Positions 42,737 to 51,939 of a DNA stretch of 64,000 bases are shown piece by piece (within the stretch, counting starts at the first letter, position 1; each line of letters begins with the position of its first letter). Position numbers and translations under genes: made by a program. This stretch comes from SHVO01 sp041905795 (lineage in GTDB: Bacteria > Pseudomonadota > Alphaproteobacteria > Rhodospirillales > Rhodospirillaceae). The notes under the pieces were generated by a model that was not told the origin of the DNA, did no database searches, and was given only the letters and a program-made list of their open reading frames with translations. Location: NCBI GenBank assembly GCA_041905795.1, contig JAYRKL010000015.1, forward strand, positions 1-64,000, in the 5' to 3' direction.

Positions 42737-44695
42737 CTACTTCGCGATTGCCAGGGCGTCCGGTGGATTGTGCTTGAGCACAAAAGCCAGCGACTCTTTC
42801 ACCATGGTGATGCGCGTAGGTTCTCGAGACATCCAGTGATCTTCGCCATCCATGCGCACCAGTGAGACGTCCTTGCCGGCATCGTGCAATGCGTTTTCCA
42901 TTGCGCCACTCTGTGCAATTGGCACCACGAGGTCATCCTTGCCATGGATCAGCAAGATTGGAGCGTCGGCGCGTTTGGCATAACGGATCGGCGAGATGTC
43001 ATCCATCACCGTATCGGCGTTACCTTTGTCGACGCCAAGCGCCGCGCGGTAGAAGCGGAAGCCGTCGTTGCTGCGGCCGTAGCGTTCTATCCGCCATTGC
43101 ACGAAGGTCTTCAGGTCCGAGATTCCTGAAACCGCCACTGCGCATTTATAGAGCCCTTGCTGGAGCGTGATGCCGGCCATCGCGGCATAGCCGCCGTAAC
43201 TTGCCCCGACGATGCAGGCGCGCTTTGGATCGACAATGCCGCGTTCGGCCATGGCGGCCAGCCCATCCTTGATATCGGAGAGCATCTTCTTGCCCCATTC
43301 GCCGTAGCCAGCGTCCTGAAACTTCGTGGTGTAGCCCGATGACCCCCGATAGTTGGGCTGTAACACCGCGTAGCCGCTGGCGGCGAACGCCTGGGCCCAC
43401 CAGTCAAAGCGAACTTCGTCGCGCACGCCAATCGGGCCGCCGTGAGGCATCACCACCACCGGCAGATTCTTGCCCGGGCCGGAGGGCGGCAAAGTAAGCA
43501 CCGCTTCGATGTCCAACCCGTCCTCCGCCTTGTACTTGACCAACTGCGCCTCGCCGACCTGCGGCGGTCGGATCGCCGGATAGGAACTGCCCACCGGCGT
43601 GGTCTTTCCTGTCGCAGGCTCGGCAATCCAGAACGTGCCGGAATCCCGGCCGCCTTCCGACCGGAGCAGGATGCGCTCCAGGCCGTGGCTGATAGAGAGC
43701 AGCGTCAGGCTGCGTCCCGGGAACGTCTTGATCATCGCCTGCCAACGGCCATCCAGGACGGGATCGAAGAACACCGCGCCGGCGCGGTCGGTAGTCTTGG
43801 CGCCAATCAGGAGACCGGTCGCGGGATCGAACAGGAATTCACTGACGCCGCGGTCCTTGAACAGTTCCTCCTTCGTACCGTCGGACTTGATCTCGAGCGC
43901 TTCGTCGCGTTCGCCGGAATTGTCGAGCACCAAGAGCGTGCCCGGCGTGCGGCCCTGGCCGATGAGATCGATCTCATTGAGCAGCGAAACCTTCTCCATC
44001 AGCGATTTGCTGCGGGCGCTGCCGGAATGCAGGCTCCACGCGCCGGTTTTGGGATCGTACAACGCCGTACCCGCCAGCTTTCCGGCGGGGGAAATAATCC
44101 AGTCGCTGGAGACGGCGGCGGCGCCGGGGGTCTCGATCCGCGCCTTGCCCGTATCCAGGTCGACCTTATAGAGGTCGACGATATTGGACCCCATCACATA
44201 GGCGGCGCGGTTGCCGGTGGCCGCCGTAAGCGTAATGCCGCCGAAGTAGCCGTAGGCCTTGCCGCCATCGACCGCGGTTCCAAACATGCCGAAGATGCGT
44301 GATGCGACGCTTGACACCCCCTGGAAAATCGGTGCGATCGATTTGTCCTTGAGGTTGACGCGCAACACCGTCGCCAGTTCCGCCACCGTGCCGAAGTCGA
44401 CCATCAGGTTTTCGGTCTTGGTCACCACCACCAAAAGATGATCCTCGTCGGCCCAGCGGATGCTGCGTACCTTGATGTCGCCGACCCCCGTTACGAACAG
44501 CGCCTTGCCATCCTGGACCGTGGCCAGGACGCGCTTGTCGTTAACCGTGCCGACAAAGGCGTAGCGCAGGCCCGAAGGAGAAAGGCGCATAACCTCAATC
44601 GCAGGCAACCTGCCGTAAAGCACAGGGTCCACTTGCGCCGCGGCCGGGCCGGTGGCCATCAACGCAAAGACAATGATGCACAGGATTTTCATCAT
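42737..44695 (-). CDS. Secreted S9-family peptidase (prolyl oligopeptidase-type)
   Basis: The product is 652 aa with a signal peptide (MMKILCIIVFALMATGPAAA). The N-terminal part is a beta-propeller-like region. The C-terminal alpha/beta hydrolase has nucleophile Ser499 (GASYGG), Asp588 (HGKDDLVVP) and His620 (GEDHWM). It resembles dipeptidyl/acylaminoacyl peptidases of the S9 family. The start is the first of two ATG codons near 44695. The gene stands alone. Confidence 0.9.
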   Translation of the reverse strand: MMKILCIIVFALMATGPAAAQVDPVLYGRLPAIEVMRLSPSGLRYAFVGTVNDKRVLATVQDGKALFVTGVGDIKVRSIRWADEDHLLVVVTKTENLMVDFGTVAELATVLRVNLKDKSIAPIFQGVSSVASRIFGMFGTAVDGGKAYGYFGGITLTAATGNRAAYVMGSNIVDLYKVDLDTGKARIETPGAAAVSSDWIISPAGKLAGTALYDPKTGAWSLHSGSARSKSLMEKVSLLNEIDLIGQGRTPGTLLVLDNSGERDEALEIKSDGTKEELFKDRGVSEFLFDPATGLLIGAKTTDRAGAVFFDPVLDGRWQAMIKTFPGRSLTLLSISHGLERILLRSEGGRDSGTFWIAEPATGKTTPVGSSYPAIRPPQVGEAQLVKYKAEDGLDIEAVLTLPPSGPGKNLPVVVMPHGGPIGVRDEVRFDWWAQAFAASGYAVLQPNYRGSSGYTTKFQDAGYGEWGKKMLSDIKDGLAAMAERGIVDPKRACIVGASYGGYAAMAGITLQQGLYKCAVAVSGISDLKTFVQWRIERYGRSNDGFRFYRAALGVDKGNADTVMDDISPIRYAKRADAPILLIHGKDDLVVPIAQSGAMENALHDAGKDVSLVRMDGEDHWMSREPTRITMVKESLAFVLKHNPPDALAIAK

Positions 44696-45103
44696 GACGC
44701 CCCCCAATAGCGCGCATCCCCTATCCACAATTATGAGTTGCAGCGCGCAGAGCGGTCAACAACCTTGCGAGAACCCGACGCCGCTGGCTGCGGTTGTTAT
44801 TTTATTGCAGCACGATCAGGCGAATAAGCGACATCCCGGTAACGTGCCGATCGGGGCGGCAAACACAGAGTGATCGGTGTCGGCAGGCACCGCCCCGGGT
44901 ATCTTCATATTTCCGTCCGGTCACGTCTGGTTACTTTCGATTTCTTCTAAAGACTGACCGGTCATGCTATTAATTCTGTGACCTGGATTCGGTTTTTCCT
45001 AAGTAGCTTTAGGCAGGAAAAAACCTCACATCTGGGGTAGTTATAGCTGGTTGTGCGGATTAGCCGGGAACAGGCCCCGGAGCCGCGACGGGAGGATCAA
45101 AAA
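44696..45103. other. Intergenic region before the four-gene exported cluster
   Basis: About 400 bp holds no coding frame. It must contain the peptidase promoter and that of the cluster. A stem (GGTTTTTCC with GGAAAAAACC, one bulge) at 44991-45025, with an inner CCTAA/TTAGG stem, lies 79 bp before the cluster start and may be a leader structure or terminator. No sequence-specific factor site was recognised. Confidence 0.5.
44991..45025. other. Leader hairpin upstream of the exported cluster
   Basis: An AT-rich imperfect hairpin with GGTTTTTCC on the left and GGAAAAAACC on the right (one bulged base), and a nested alternative CCTAA/TTAGG stem. Downstream sequence is a purine-rich leader ending in the ribosome site GGAGGAT. 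Terminator, attenuator or leader are all possible. Confidence 0.4.
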
Positions 45104-46816
45104 GTGCGTTTCCTTGGTAGCGTTGCCCAACGTTGGTCGGTCTTGGCTGGGGTGCTCGCCCTGGCCGCCTGCTCCCAGTCCGGCGGCGATCATGCCGCGG
45201 TCAAGGCCCCGGCCGCCGTGGCGCTGCCCGCCGAGGCTTCGGCGGCGCGCGTGCGTGTGATCACCGGCACGCAATACGCCAATATGATCGCCGACGTGTT
45301 CGGCGCCGACATCAAGCCGGGCCAGCCGTTCCCGCCGCTGCGCCGCACCGACGGCCTCCTGGCCTCGGGCGCCGCCAGCGCCGGGGTCACCGCCGGCGAC
45401 ATCATGAAGCTGCAGCGCTCGGCCGCTGCGGTCGCCACCCAGGTGGTCGACAACGGCAACCTCGAGCGCGAGATCCCCTCGCACCGCGATTCACTGGTGC
45501 CCTGCAAGCCGGCCAACCTCGAAGGTCCCGACGACGCCTGCGCGCGCCTGTTCATCAAGCAGACCGGCCGTCTGTTGTTCCGCCGGCCGCTCACCGACGC
45601 CAAGGTCGCCGAATACGTGGGCAAGGCCCATTCCGCCGCCGAGAAGAACAAGGACTTCTACGTCGGCCTTTCCGGGGTGCTGGAAGGCTGGCTGGTGGAC
45701 CCGATGGTGCTGATGATCGCCGACACCACCGAGAACGACCCCAAGCATCCCGGCCATCAGCGCCTGGACGCCTATTCGCTGGCCTCGCGCCTGAGCTTCT
45801 TCCTGTGGAACACCGTTCCCGACGACGCCATGCTCAAGGCCGCCGACAGCGGCGAGATCCTGACGCCCAAGGGCCGCGCCAAGATCGTGGACATGATGCT
45901 GTCGAGCCCCAAGCTCGAGAACGGCGTGCGCGCCTTCTTCGACGACATGTTCGCCTTTGACGACTTCGACAACCTGTCGAAGGATTCCACGGTGTACCCG
46001 GTGGTCACCGGCACCGCGCTGAAGGAAGCGCGCGAACAGACCCTGCGCACCATCGCCGACCACCTGATCACCCGCCGCGGCGACTATCGCGACCTGTTCA
46101 CCACCCGCCACACCTTCATGTCTCCGGCCCTGGCGGCGGTGTACCAGGTGGCGACCAGGCCGGGCTGGACGCCCTACGACTTCCCGGCCACCAGCCCGCG
46201 CGCCGGCATCCTCACCCACGTCAGCTTCCTCGCGGTGCATTCGCACCCGGCCCGCAGCTCGGTGACCTTGCGCGGCAAGGCGCTGCGCGAACTGTTCCTG
46301 TGCCAGAAGGTGCCGGCGCCGCCGCCGAACGTCGACTTCTCGGCCCTGGAAGACCCGAAATCGCCGTTCAAGACCGCGCGCGAGCGCGTCGCCTTCCATC
46401 TCAAGAACCCGGTCTGCGCCGGCTGCCACAAGATCATGGACCCGATGGGTCTCGCGCTGGAGAACTTCGACGGCGGCGGCCAGTTCCGCGCCGAGGAAAA
46501 GGGCGCGCCGATCGACAGCTCGGGCGTGCTCGACGGCAAGGAGTTCAAGGACCTCGCCGGCCTGGGCGTGGTGCTGCACGACCATCCGTCGCTGCCGCAG
46601 TGCCTGGTGAAGCGCGTCTACGCCTACGGCTCGGGCGGCCCGCTCACCAACGCCGACGACGCCCAGATCGCGGCGCTGCAGAAGGTGTTCGCCGACGGCG
46701 GCTACCGCGTTCCCGAACTGATGCGCGCCATTGCCGTGAGCGATGCCTTCGCCCGCGTCATTGTCACGCCTGCCGCTGAACCCGCCAAGCCGGCCGCGAC
46801 GCCGGCCGCCCACTAA
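45104..46816 (+). CDS. DUF1592/DUF1588-type lipoprotein with CxxCH motif
   Basis: The product is 570 aa. The GTG start at 45104 follows GGAGGAT and opens a lipoprotein signal (VLALAACSQ, Cys23). The body matches planctomycete-type DUF1592-DUF1588-DUF1585 proteins: RLSFFLWNTVPDDAML, HPARSSVTLRGKALRELFLCQKVPAPPP and CAGCHKIMDPMGLALENFDGGGQFR. The CxxCH at 438-442 is a possible single c-type heme site. Residues 60-200 are a divergent leader half. The next gene (DUF1552) is its regular partner, 17 bp away. Function of this pair is unknown. Confidence 0.85.
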   Translation: MRFLGSVAQRWSVLAGVLALAACSQSGGDHAAVKAPAAVALPAEASAARVRVITGTQYANMIADVFGADIKPGQPFPPLRRTDGLLASGAASAGVTAGDIMKLQRSAAAVATQVVDNGNLEREIPSHRDSLVPCKPANLEGPDDACARLFIKQTGRLLFRRPLTDAKVAEYVGKAHSAAEKNKDFYVGLSGVLEGWLVDPMVLMIADTTENDPKHPGHQRLDAYSLASRLSFFLWNTVPDDAMLKAADSGEILTPKGRAKIVDMMLSSPKLENGVRAFFDDMFAFDDFDNLSKDSTVYPVVTGTALKEAREQTLRTIADHLITRRGDYRDLFTTRHTFMSPALAAVYQVATRPGWTPYDFPATSPRAGILTHVSFLAVHSHPARSSVTLRGKALRELFLCQKVPAPPPNVDFSALEDPKSPFKTARERVAFHLKNPVCAGCHKIMDPMGLALENFDGGGQFRAEEKGAPIDSSGVLDGKEFKDLAGLGVVLHDHPSLPQCLVKRVYAYGSGGPLTNADDAQIAALQKVFADGGYRVPELMRAIAVSDAFARVIVTPAAEPAKPAATPAAH

Positions 46817-46833
46817 TTCCACAGGAGGACCAC

Positions 46834-48183
46834 ATGAACGATTTCCTGACTGCTCTCAGCCGCCGCCGCGCGCTCAAGGGCGTGTTGAACGGCGCCGCCG
46901 TGACGCTCGGCCTGCCGCTCCTGAACGTGTTCCTCAACGGCAACGGCAACGCGCTGGCCGACGGCAAGCCGCTGCCGGTGCGCTTCGGCACCTGGGCCTG
47001 GGGCCTGGGCATGAGCAAGTCGATCTTCGTGCCCAAAGCCTACGGCGCCAACTGGGAACTGCCGGAGGAAATCGAGTCGCTGAAGGGCGTGCAGAAGCAC
47101 ATCAACCTCTACACCAACTTCAACGGCTTCCGCGACGCGGCCCCGAACCTCTGCCACACCACCGGCTGGATGATCCTGCGCACCGGCGCGGCGCCGCTCA
47201 ACGGCAACGACCGCCCGGGCGAAACCATCGACGTGACGGTGGCCAAGAAGCTGGGCACCGCCACCCGCTTCTCGAACCTGACCATGTCGGCCACCGGCGA
47301 CCCGCGCGACACCCAGTCGTACGAAAGCGCCAACTCCATCAACAACGCCGAAGGCTCGGCGCTTGGCCTCTACACCACCCTGTTCGGACCGGACTTCCAG
47401 GACCCGAACGCGAAGGAGTTCAAGCCGAACCCCAAGATCATGGTCCGCCAGAGCGTGATCTCGTCGGTGCTCGACGACACCAAGACCCTGGCCGCCAAGG
47501 TCGGCGCCGAGGACAAGCAGCGCCTCGACCAGTACTTCACCGGCCTGCGCGAGCTGGAGCGCCAGTTCGACATGCAGCTGACCAAGCCCGAACCGCGCGC
47601 CGCCTGCGTGGCGCCCAAGGCCCTGCGCGACGACGTCAAGACCGGCGTCGACGTGGAAGTGGTGAAACAGCGCCACGAGATCATGACCAACCTCCTGGTC
47701 ATGGCGCTGGCCTGCGACCAGACCCGCGTGTTCAACATGCTGTACTCGAAGTCGTTCGCCTCCACCACCAAGGTCGGCTACGAGAAGCCGCACCACACCG
47801 CCAGCCACGAGGAGCCGATCGACGAGAAGCTCGGCTACCAGCCGATGGTGTCGTGGTTCCTGCGCCGCGCGTTCGAGAACTGGGCGTACTTCGTCGACGC
47901 TTTCGCCAAGGTCAAGGAAGGCGACGGCACCCTGCTCGACAACGTCATCATCTACGCCTCGACCGACCAGTCGTTCGCCAAGATCCACTCCATCGACGGC
48001 CTGCCGATGTTCTCGGCCGGCCGCGCCGGCGGCAAGATGAAGACCGGCCTGCACATCGACGGCAAAGGCACCACCGGCTGCCGCCTGGGCTACACCATGA
48101 TGAAGTCGCTGGGCCTGGAGATTCCGCACTGGGGCAACCAGAGCAACCAGACCAACAAGGACATCGGCGAGATCCTGGTCTGA
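46834..48183 (+). CDS. Tat-exported DUF1552 protein
   Basis: The product is 449 aa. The N-terminal SRRRALKGVLNGAAVTLGLPLLNVF is a twin-arginine signal. The mature protein has RFGTWAWGLGMSKSIFVPK, then FNGFRDAAPNLCHTTGWMILRTG and IIYASTDQS, which is the DUF1552 alkaline-phosphatase-like pattern. DUF1552 proteins occur next to DUF1592/1588 proteins. It is 17 bp after the lipoprotein gene and clearly co-transcribed. The catalytic role is unknown. Confidence 0.86.
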   Translation: MNDFLTALSRRRALKGVLNGAAVTLGLPLLNVFLNGNGNALADGKPLPVRFGTWAWGLGMSKSIFVPKAYGANWELPEEIESLKGVQKHINLYTNFNGFRDAAPNLCHTTGWMILRTGAAPLNGNDRPGETIDVTVAKKLGTATRFSNLTMSATGDPRDTQSYESANSINNAEGSALGLYTTLFGPDFQDPNAKEFKPNPKIMVRQSVISSVLDDTKTLAAKVGAEDKQRLDQYFTGLRELERQFDMQLTKPEPRAACVAPKALRDDVKTGVDVEVVKQRHEIMTNLLVMALACDQTRVFNMLYSKSFASTTKVGYEKPHHTASHEEPIDEKLGYQPMVSWFLRRAFENWAYFVDAFAKVKEGDGTLLDNVIIYASTDQSFAKIHSIDGLPMFSAGRAGGKMKTGLHIDGKGTTGCRLGYTMMKSLGLEIPHWGNQSNQTNKDIGEILV

Positions 48184-48296
48184 CCTAGCTTTCGTTAGCG
48201 AGCATCTCGCGAGTTTACGAAAGCTGGTCCCCCGCCGGAGCGGTAGCGCCGGCGGGCCAGGCAGAAGACAAGAACGTGAGAGTCGAAGGAACCGCG

Positions 48297-49655
48297 ATGA
48301 GAATGTCTTTCAAGGTCGCTCTGGCGGCGAGCGTCACCCTTGCTTGTACTGTACAAGTGGGTGCGGCTTATGCCGCCGAGCAGAAGTTTGTCGAGGACTA
48401 CGCCAAGGTGCCGATGCCGCCGGGCGTCCAGGTGGTGGTCACCGAGCATGAGGGCCCGGTGTTCGCCGACGCCCGCGGCCTGACCCTCTACACCTGGCCG
48501 CAGCAGGCCATGCGGTCCGGCTTTTCGGGCGATCCCAAGGACAAGTCCGCCTGCGAAGACAAACCGACCCTGAAGACCGCCGGCATGATGAGCCCCTATC
48601 CGCCGGGGCTCGACCTGCCGGAACTCGACAAGCGCCTGTCCTGCGCCGCCACTTGGCCGCCGCTGTTCGCGCCCGAGGATGCCAAGCCGGTGGGCAACTG
48701 GACGGTCGTCACGCGCTCCGACGGCAAGAAGCAGTGGGCCTACGACCATCACGCCGTCTACACCTCGATCCTCGACAAGACCCCGGGCGAAGCGAATGCC
48801 GGCACCAGCGGCCGGCGCGGCGGCGGCGACACCCCGGCGGAGCGCGAGCCCGTGGGCCCGCCCCCCAACGTGCCGCCCGGCTTCCAGGTGGTCACCACCG
48901 TGCGCGGCCGCATGGTGCTGAACGACAAACGCTACTCGGTCTACACCTACGACAAGGATCAGCCCAACAAGTCCAACTGCACGGGCGCCTGCGCCAACAC
49001 CTGGATTCCGGCGGTCGCCCCGGCCTCGGCGCAGTCCCAGGGCGAATGGGCGGTGATCGAACGTTCCCCCGGCGTGCGCCAGTGGACCTTCCGCAAGAAG
49101 CCGATCTACACCTTCGCCGAAGACCAGTCGCCGGCGAGCCAGGGCGGCAGCGACATGCCCGGCTGGCATAACGTCTACACCCAGTTCGCGCCCAAACCGC
49201 CGGCGGAATTCACCGTGCAGCTCACCTATGCCGGCGACGTGCTGGCCGACGCCAAGGGCAAGACCATCTACTTCTACACCTGCGGCGACGACTCTCAGGA
49301 CCAGATGTCCTGCGACACGCCCGAGAGCCCCCAGATCTACCGCATCGCCATCGCCGGCGGCGGCAACTGGGACCGGGCCTTGAAGACGTGGCCCTACGTC
49401 CTCGCGCCCGCCAACGCCAGGAGCACCAACAAGGTGTGGTCGGTGATGGACATCGACCCCAAGACCGGCCGCCGCGCCGCGCCGGGTCAGGCGGGGGCGG
49501 TGCATGTGTGGGCGTACCGCGACCGTCCGCTCTACACCTACGCCGGCGACAAGGCGCCCGGCGACATGGAAGGCAACGCCACCGGCGAGTGGCAGGGCCG
49601 GCGCAACGGCTTCCGCGCCTTCTACATCCGCGACGAATTCGGCCGCGGCGGCTGA
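48297..49655 (+). CDS. Secreted protein with three COG4315 domains, second locus
   Basis: The product is 452 aa, the same length as the paralogue at 34381. The start at 48297 gives a signal peptide ending AAYAAEQ. The three domains are LTLYTWPQQA...SCAATWPPLFA (about 55-160), YSVYTYDKDQPNKSNCTGACANTWIPAVA (about 200-300) and KTIYFYTCGDDSQ...LKTWPYVLA (about 315-450). A proline-rich linker separates domains 1 and 2. Gene order and partner match the other locus. Function unknown; COG4315 is a predicted exported family. Confidence 0.82.
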   Translation: MRMSFKVALAASVTLACTVQVGAAYAAEQKFVEDYAKVPMPPGVQVVVTEHEGPVFADARGLTLYTWPQQAMRSGFSGDPKDKSACEDKPTLKTAGMMSPYPPGLDLPELDKRLSCAATWPPLFAPEDAKPVGNWTVVTRSDGKKQWAYDHHAVYTSILDKTPGEANAGTSGRRGGGDTPAEREPVGPPPNVPPGFQVVTTVRGRMVLNDKRYSVYTYDKDQPNKSNCTGACANTWIPAVAPASAQSQGEWAVIERSPGVRQWTFRKKPIYTFAEDQSPASQGGSDMPGWHNVYTQFAPKPPAEFTVQLTYAGDVLADAKGKTIYFYTCGDDSQDQMSCDTPESPQIYRIAIAGGGNWDRALKTWPYVLAPANARSTNKVWSVMDIDPKTGRRAAPGQAGAVHVWAYRDRPLYTYAGDKAPGDMEGNATGEWQGRRNGFRAFYIRDEFGRGG

Positions 49656-49675
49656 TTGGGATTAGGGAGAGAGAA

Positions 49676-50788
49676 ATGAAAAACAAAATTGCACTGAGCG
49701 CCCTCTGTGCCCTGGCGATGAGCTTCGGCGCCGCCGCTGTTTCTTCAGCTTGGGCCATCGAAGGCGAATCCCCGATCAAGGACCGCCGCATCGGCTATGT
49801 CACCACCCAGCTGCACTGGACGGTCTACCAGACCGCCGACGGCAAGGCGGAATGCCCGCGCGGCACGTCTCCGAATGGCCCGCGCGAGATCTTCAAGGCG
49901 CTGTATCCGAACCTGGGTCCGGTCGAGAAGACCCAGCTCGCCCGCGAAGCCCTGAAGATGTATCCGCAGGACGCCCCGCCGGCGTTCGAATACTACGAGC
50001 CCCAGGGCACCACCTCGCTCGGCCTCAACCTCGACGGCAAAGTGGGTCCCAAGGACTTCACCAGCCCCATGGGCGAGAAGGGCATCGATAACGCCTTCTA
50101 CCGCGTGATTGGCTGCAATTCGCAGTTTCGCGGCCCCGAAGGCCAGTTGCAGCTGTTCGGCAACAAGCAGATTCCGGGCTTCGGCTTCGTCCGCACGCTG
50201 CTCGAGATCACCGATGTCGACTCCTTGCAGAACGACCCGGACGTCAACGTCACCATCTATCGCGGCCGCGATCCCATGCTGCTGGACGCCACCGGTGAGA
50301 AGGTTGCCCCCGGCGGCACCCAGCGCATCGACATGAAGTACGGCCAGAAGATCATCCAGCACTACAAGGGCAAGATCGTCGACGGCGTGCTGATCACCGA
50401 AGCCAAAGACGGCGTGTGGCCGTGGCAGATTTTCCCGACCGTGCCGATGCTGCTCAAGTTCCACGACATGCGCTTCTCCATGAAACTGACGCCGCAGTCG
50501 GCCGACGGCCTGATCGCCGGCTACGCCGACAACGAACAGCTCTACAAGTGGCTGATCAGCTGGTCGACCCACCACCTGTCCTACGGCCAGCTGGAAGCGC
50601 CCGAGTTCTACTGGCAGATCCGCAAGCAGGCCGACGCCTATCCCGACAAGAACGGCGTCATGACCGCGATCTCCTCGGCCATCACCCTCAACATGGCCCA
50701 GGTGTTCATCGAACACCCGGCCCCGGGCGTGGCCTCGCTGACGCCGGTGGAGCCCGCCAAGAGCCGCACCGCCGAAGCCCAGCGCTGA
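49676..50788 (+). CDS. Secreted protein of unrecognised family, COG4315 partner, second locus
   Basis: The product is 370 aa with a signal peptide ending SSAWA. It is a paralogue of the gene at 35771: shared blocks include IGYV, a Cys-Pro before GPREIFK, GLNLDGKVGPKDFTSP, GIDNAFYRVIGC and ITDVDSL. A C-terminal MTAISSAITLNMAQVFIEHP matches the partner's INVRFTQVFVKHP. The cysteine pair around 60 and 145 is conserved between paralogues. It closes the four-gene cluster and is followed by a terminator. No function can be given. Confidence 0.8.
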   Translation: MKNKIALSALCALAMSFGAAAVSSAWAIEGESPIKDRRIGYVTTQLHWTVYQTADGKAECPRGTSPNGPREIFKALYPNLGPVEKTQLAREALKMYPQDAPPAFEYYEPQGTTSLGLNLDGKVGPKDFTSPMGEKGIDNAFYRVIGCNSQFRGPEGQLQLFGNKQIPGFGFVRTLLEITDVDSLQNDPDVNVTIYRGRDPMLLDATGEKVAPGGTQRIDMKYGQKIIQHYKGKIVDGVLITEAKDGVWPWQIFPTVPMLLKFHDMRFSMKLTPQSADGLIAGYADNEQLYKWLISWSTHHLSYGQLEAPEFYWQIRKQADAYPDKNGVMTAISSAITLNMAQVFIEHPAPGVASLTPVEPAKSRTAEAQR

Positions 50789-50810
50789 CCAGCGTCGCGC
50801 TCAAAAGACA

Positions 50811-50838
50811 AAGCCCCGGGCAACCCCCGGGGCTTTTT
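50811..50838 (+). terminator. Intrinsic terminator after the exported cluster
   Basis: A 10-bp GC-rich stem (AAGCCCCGGG with CCCGGGGCTT, loop CAACC) is followed by TTT. It lies 22 bp after the last stop codon of the cluster. Confidence 0.88.
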
Positions 50839-50866
50839 GTTTGCGGCGACCGCGATCAGGCGCCCG

Positions 50867-51370
50867 CTAAGAAGCCAGAGTCTTGCTCAGAATAACGCTG
50901 CGGTAGGTCTTGCCCGTCCACTGGGCGTGCTCGACGAACCGATACCCCAAGCGGCTATACCAATCGATCAGGTGAGTCGCGCCTTCGGAGGTATCGAGCG
51001 CGATCTCCGCCGCCCCGGTTGCAACGGCACGGCCCTCGACCAGCGTCATCAACTTCCGGCCGACGCCGCTTCTCTGAAATGCAGGATGCACGCCGAACTG
51101 CCCCACCGTCGCGACTTGCGGCAGGCTGTACCACGGGCAATGCCCTTTGGAGTTCCGGTAGAACATGATCGTTCCCACCAGACGGTCGCCTTCGCAGGCC
51201 ACATAGCATTCGCCGCCCGTGATGCGACTGCGGGTGACGTCTTCGGTCTGATCGACGGCGGTGTAGTTGAAACCGAGCTGCCCCAACTGCGCATAGGCAG
51301 CGTGTAGCAGCTCGGTGAGATCGGCCAGCGAGTCCGCATCGGCCAAAGGCCGGATAACGAGGCCCGTCAT
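50867..51370 (-). CDS. GNAT-family N-acetyltransferase
   Basis: The product is 167 aa. The acetyl-CoA loop QFGVHPAFQRSGVGRKLM is typical of the GNAT fold, followed by IALDTSEGATHLIDWYSRLGYRFV. The acceptor is unknown. It is convergent with the exported cluster and lies 16 bp upstream of the DUF4399 gene on the same strand. Confidence 0.86.
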   Translation of the reverse strand: MTGLVIRPLADADSLADLTELLHAAYAQLGQLGFNYTAVDQTEDVTRSRITGGECYVACEGDRLVGTIMFYRNSKGHCPWYSLPQVATVGQFGVHPAFQRSGVGRKLMTLVEGRAVATGAAEIALDTSEGATHLIDWYSRLGYRFVEHAQWTGKTYRSVILSKTLAS

Positions 51371-51386
51371 GGCGTGCCGGAATCCG

Positions 51387-51812
51387 CTACTTCACGGTAA
51401 TGGTGATCTTCTCGGACACCACCGCCGGCGCGTGGGGCTTGTGGTCCTTGTCGGCGAACACGAGTTGCAAGGTGTGGGGGCCGGGCGGGAGCGTCAGTTC
51501 GGTCTCGGTCTGGCCCTTGCCGAAATGCAGCACCTGGGGGTCGCCCACCGGCAGGTAATCGTTGAGCGGCGGGGTCGCCTTGTCGACGATCAGGTGGTGG
51601 TGGCCGGTGCCTTCCATCTCTACGCCCGCCGGCGCGATGCCCATGCCCTTGAGGCCGAACTGCACCAGCACCTTGCCCGTGACGGTGGCGCCGTTCTTGG
51701 GCGCGATGATGTAGACCGAGGCCCCCTTCACCGACGGCGTCGACGGCGCATCGGCGGCCAGGGCGGCGGTTGAAACAAGGCACAGGCCAACGAGTGCGGC
51801 GCGGACGAACAT
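51387..51812 (-). CDS. Secreted DUF4399 protein
   Basis: The product is 141 aa with a signal peptide (MFVRAALVGLCLVSTAALAA). The DUF4399 pattern VYIIAPKNGATVTGKVLVQFGLKGMGI and EGTGHHHLIVD is present, with PGPHTLQLVFADKDH near the end. These are small periplasmic beta-rich proteins of unknown function; the HHH stretch may bind metal. The start is ATG at 51812 after AAAGGGG. Confidence 0.82.
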   Translation of the reverse strand: MFVRAALVGLCLVSTAALAADAPSTPSVKGASVYIIAPKNGATVTGKVLVQFGLKGMGIAPAGVEMEGTGHHHLIVDKATPPLNDYLPVGDPQVLHFGKGQTETELTLPPGPHTLQLVFADKDHKPHAPAVVSEKITITVK

Positions 51813-51939
51813 GGAAACCCCTTTCGGTTCGAATGAAGCCCCGAGCCTAAAAGGCTGGCTGCGGTCCCGCAAGCCGCCCGCGCGCCTGCAATCGCGGATG
51901 TGATGACTTGGCCGACGAATCTGGGCGGCCGGCGGGGAG

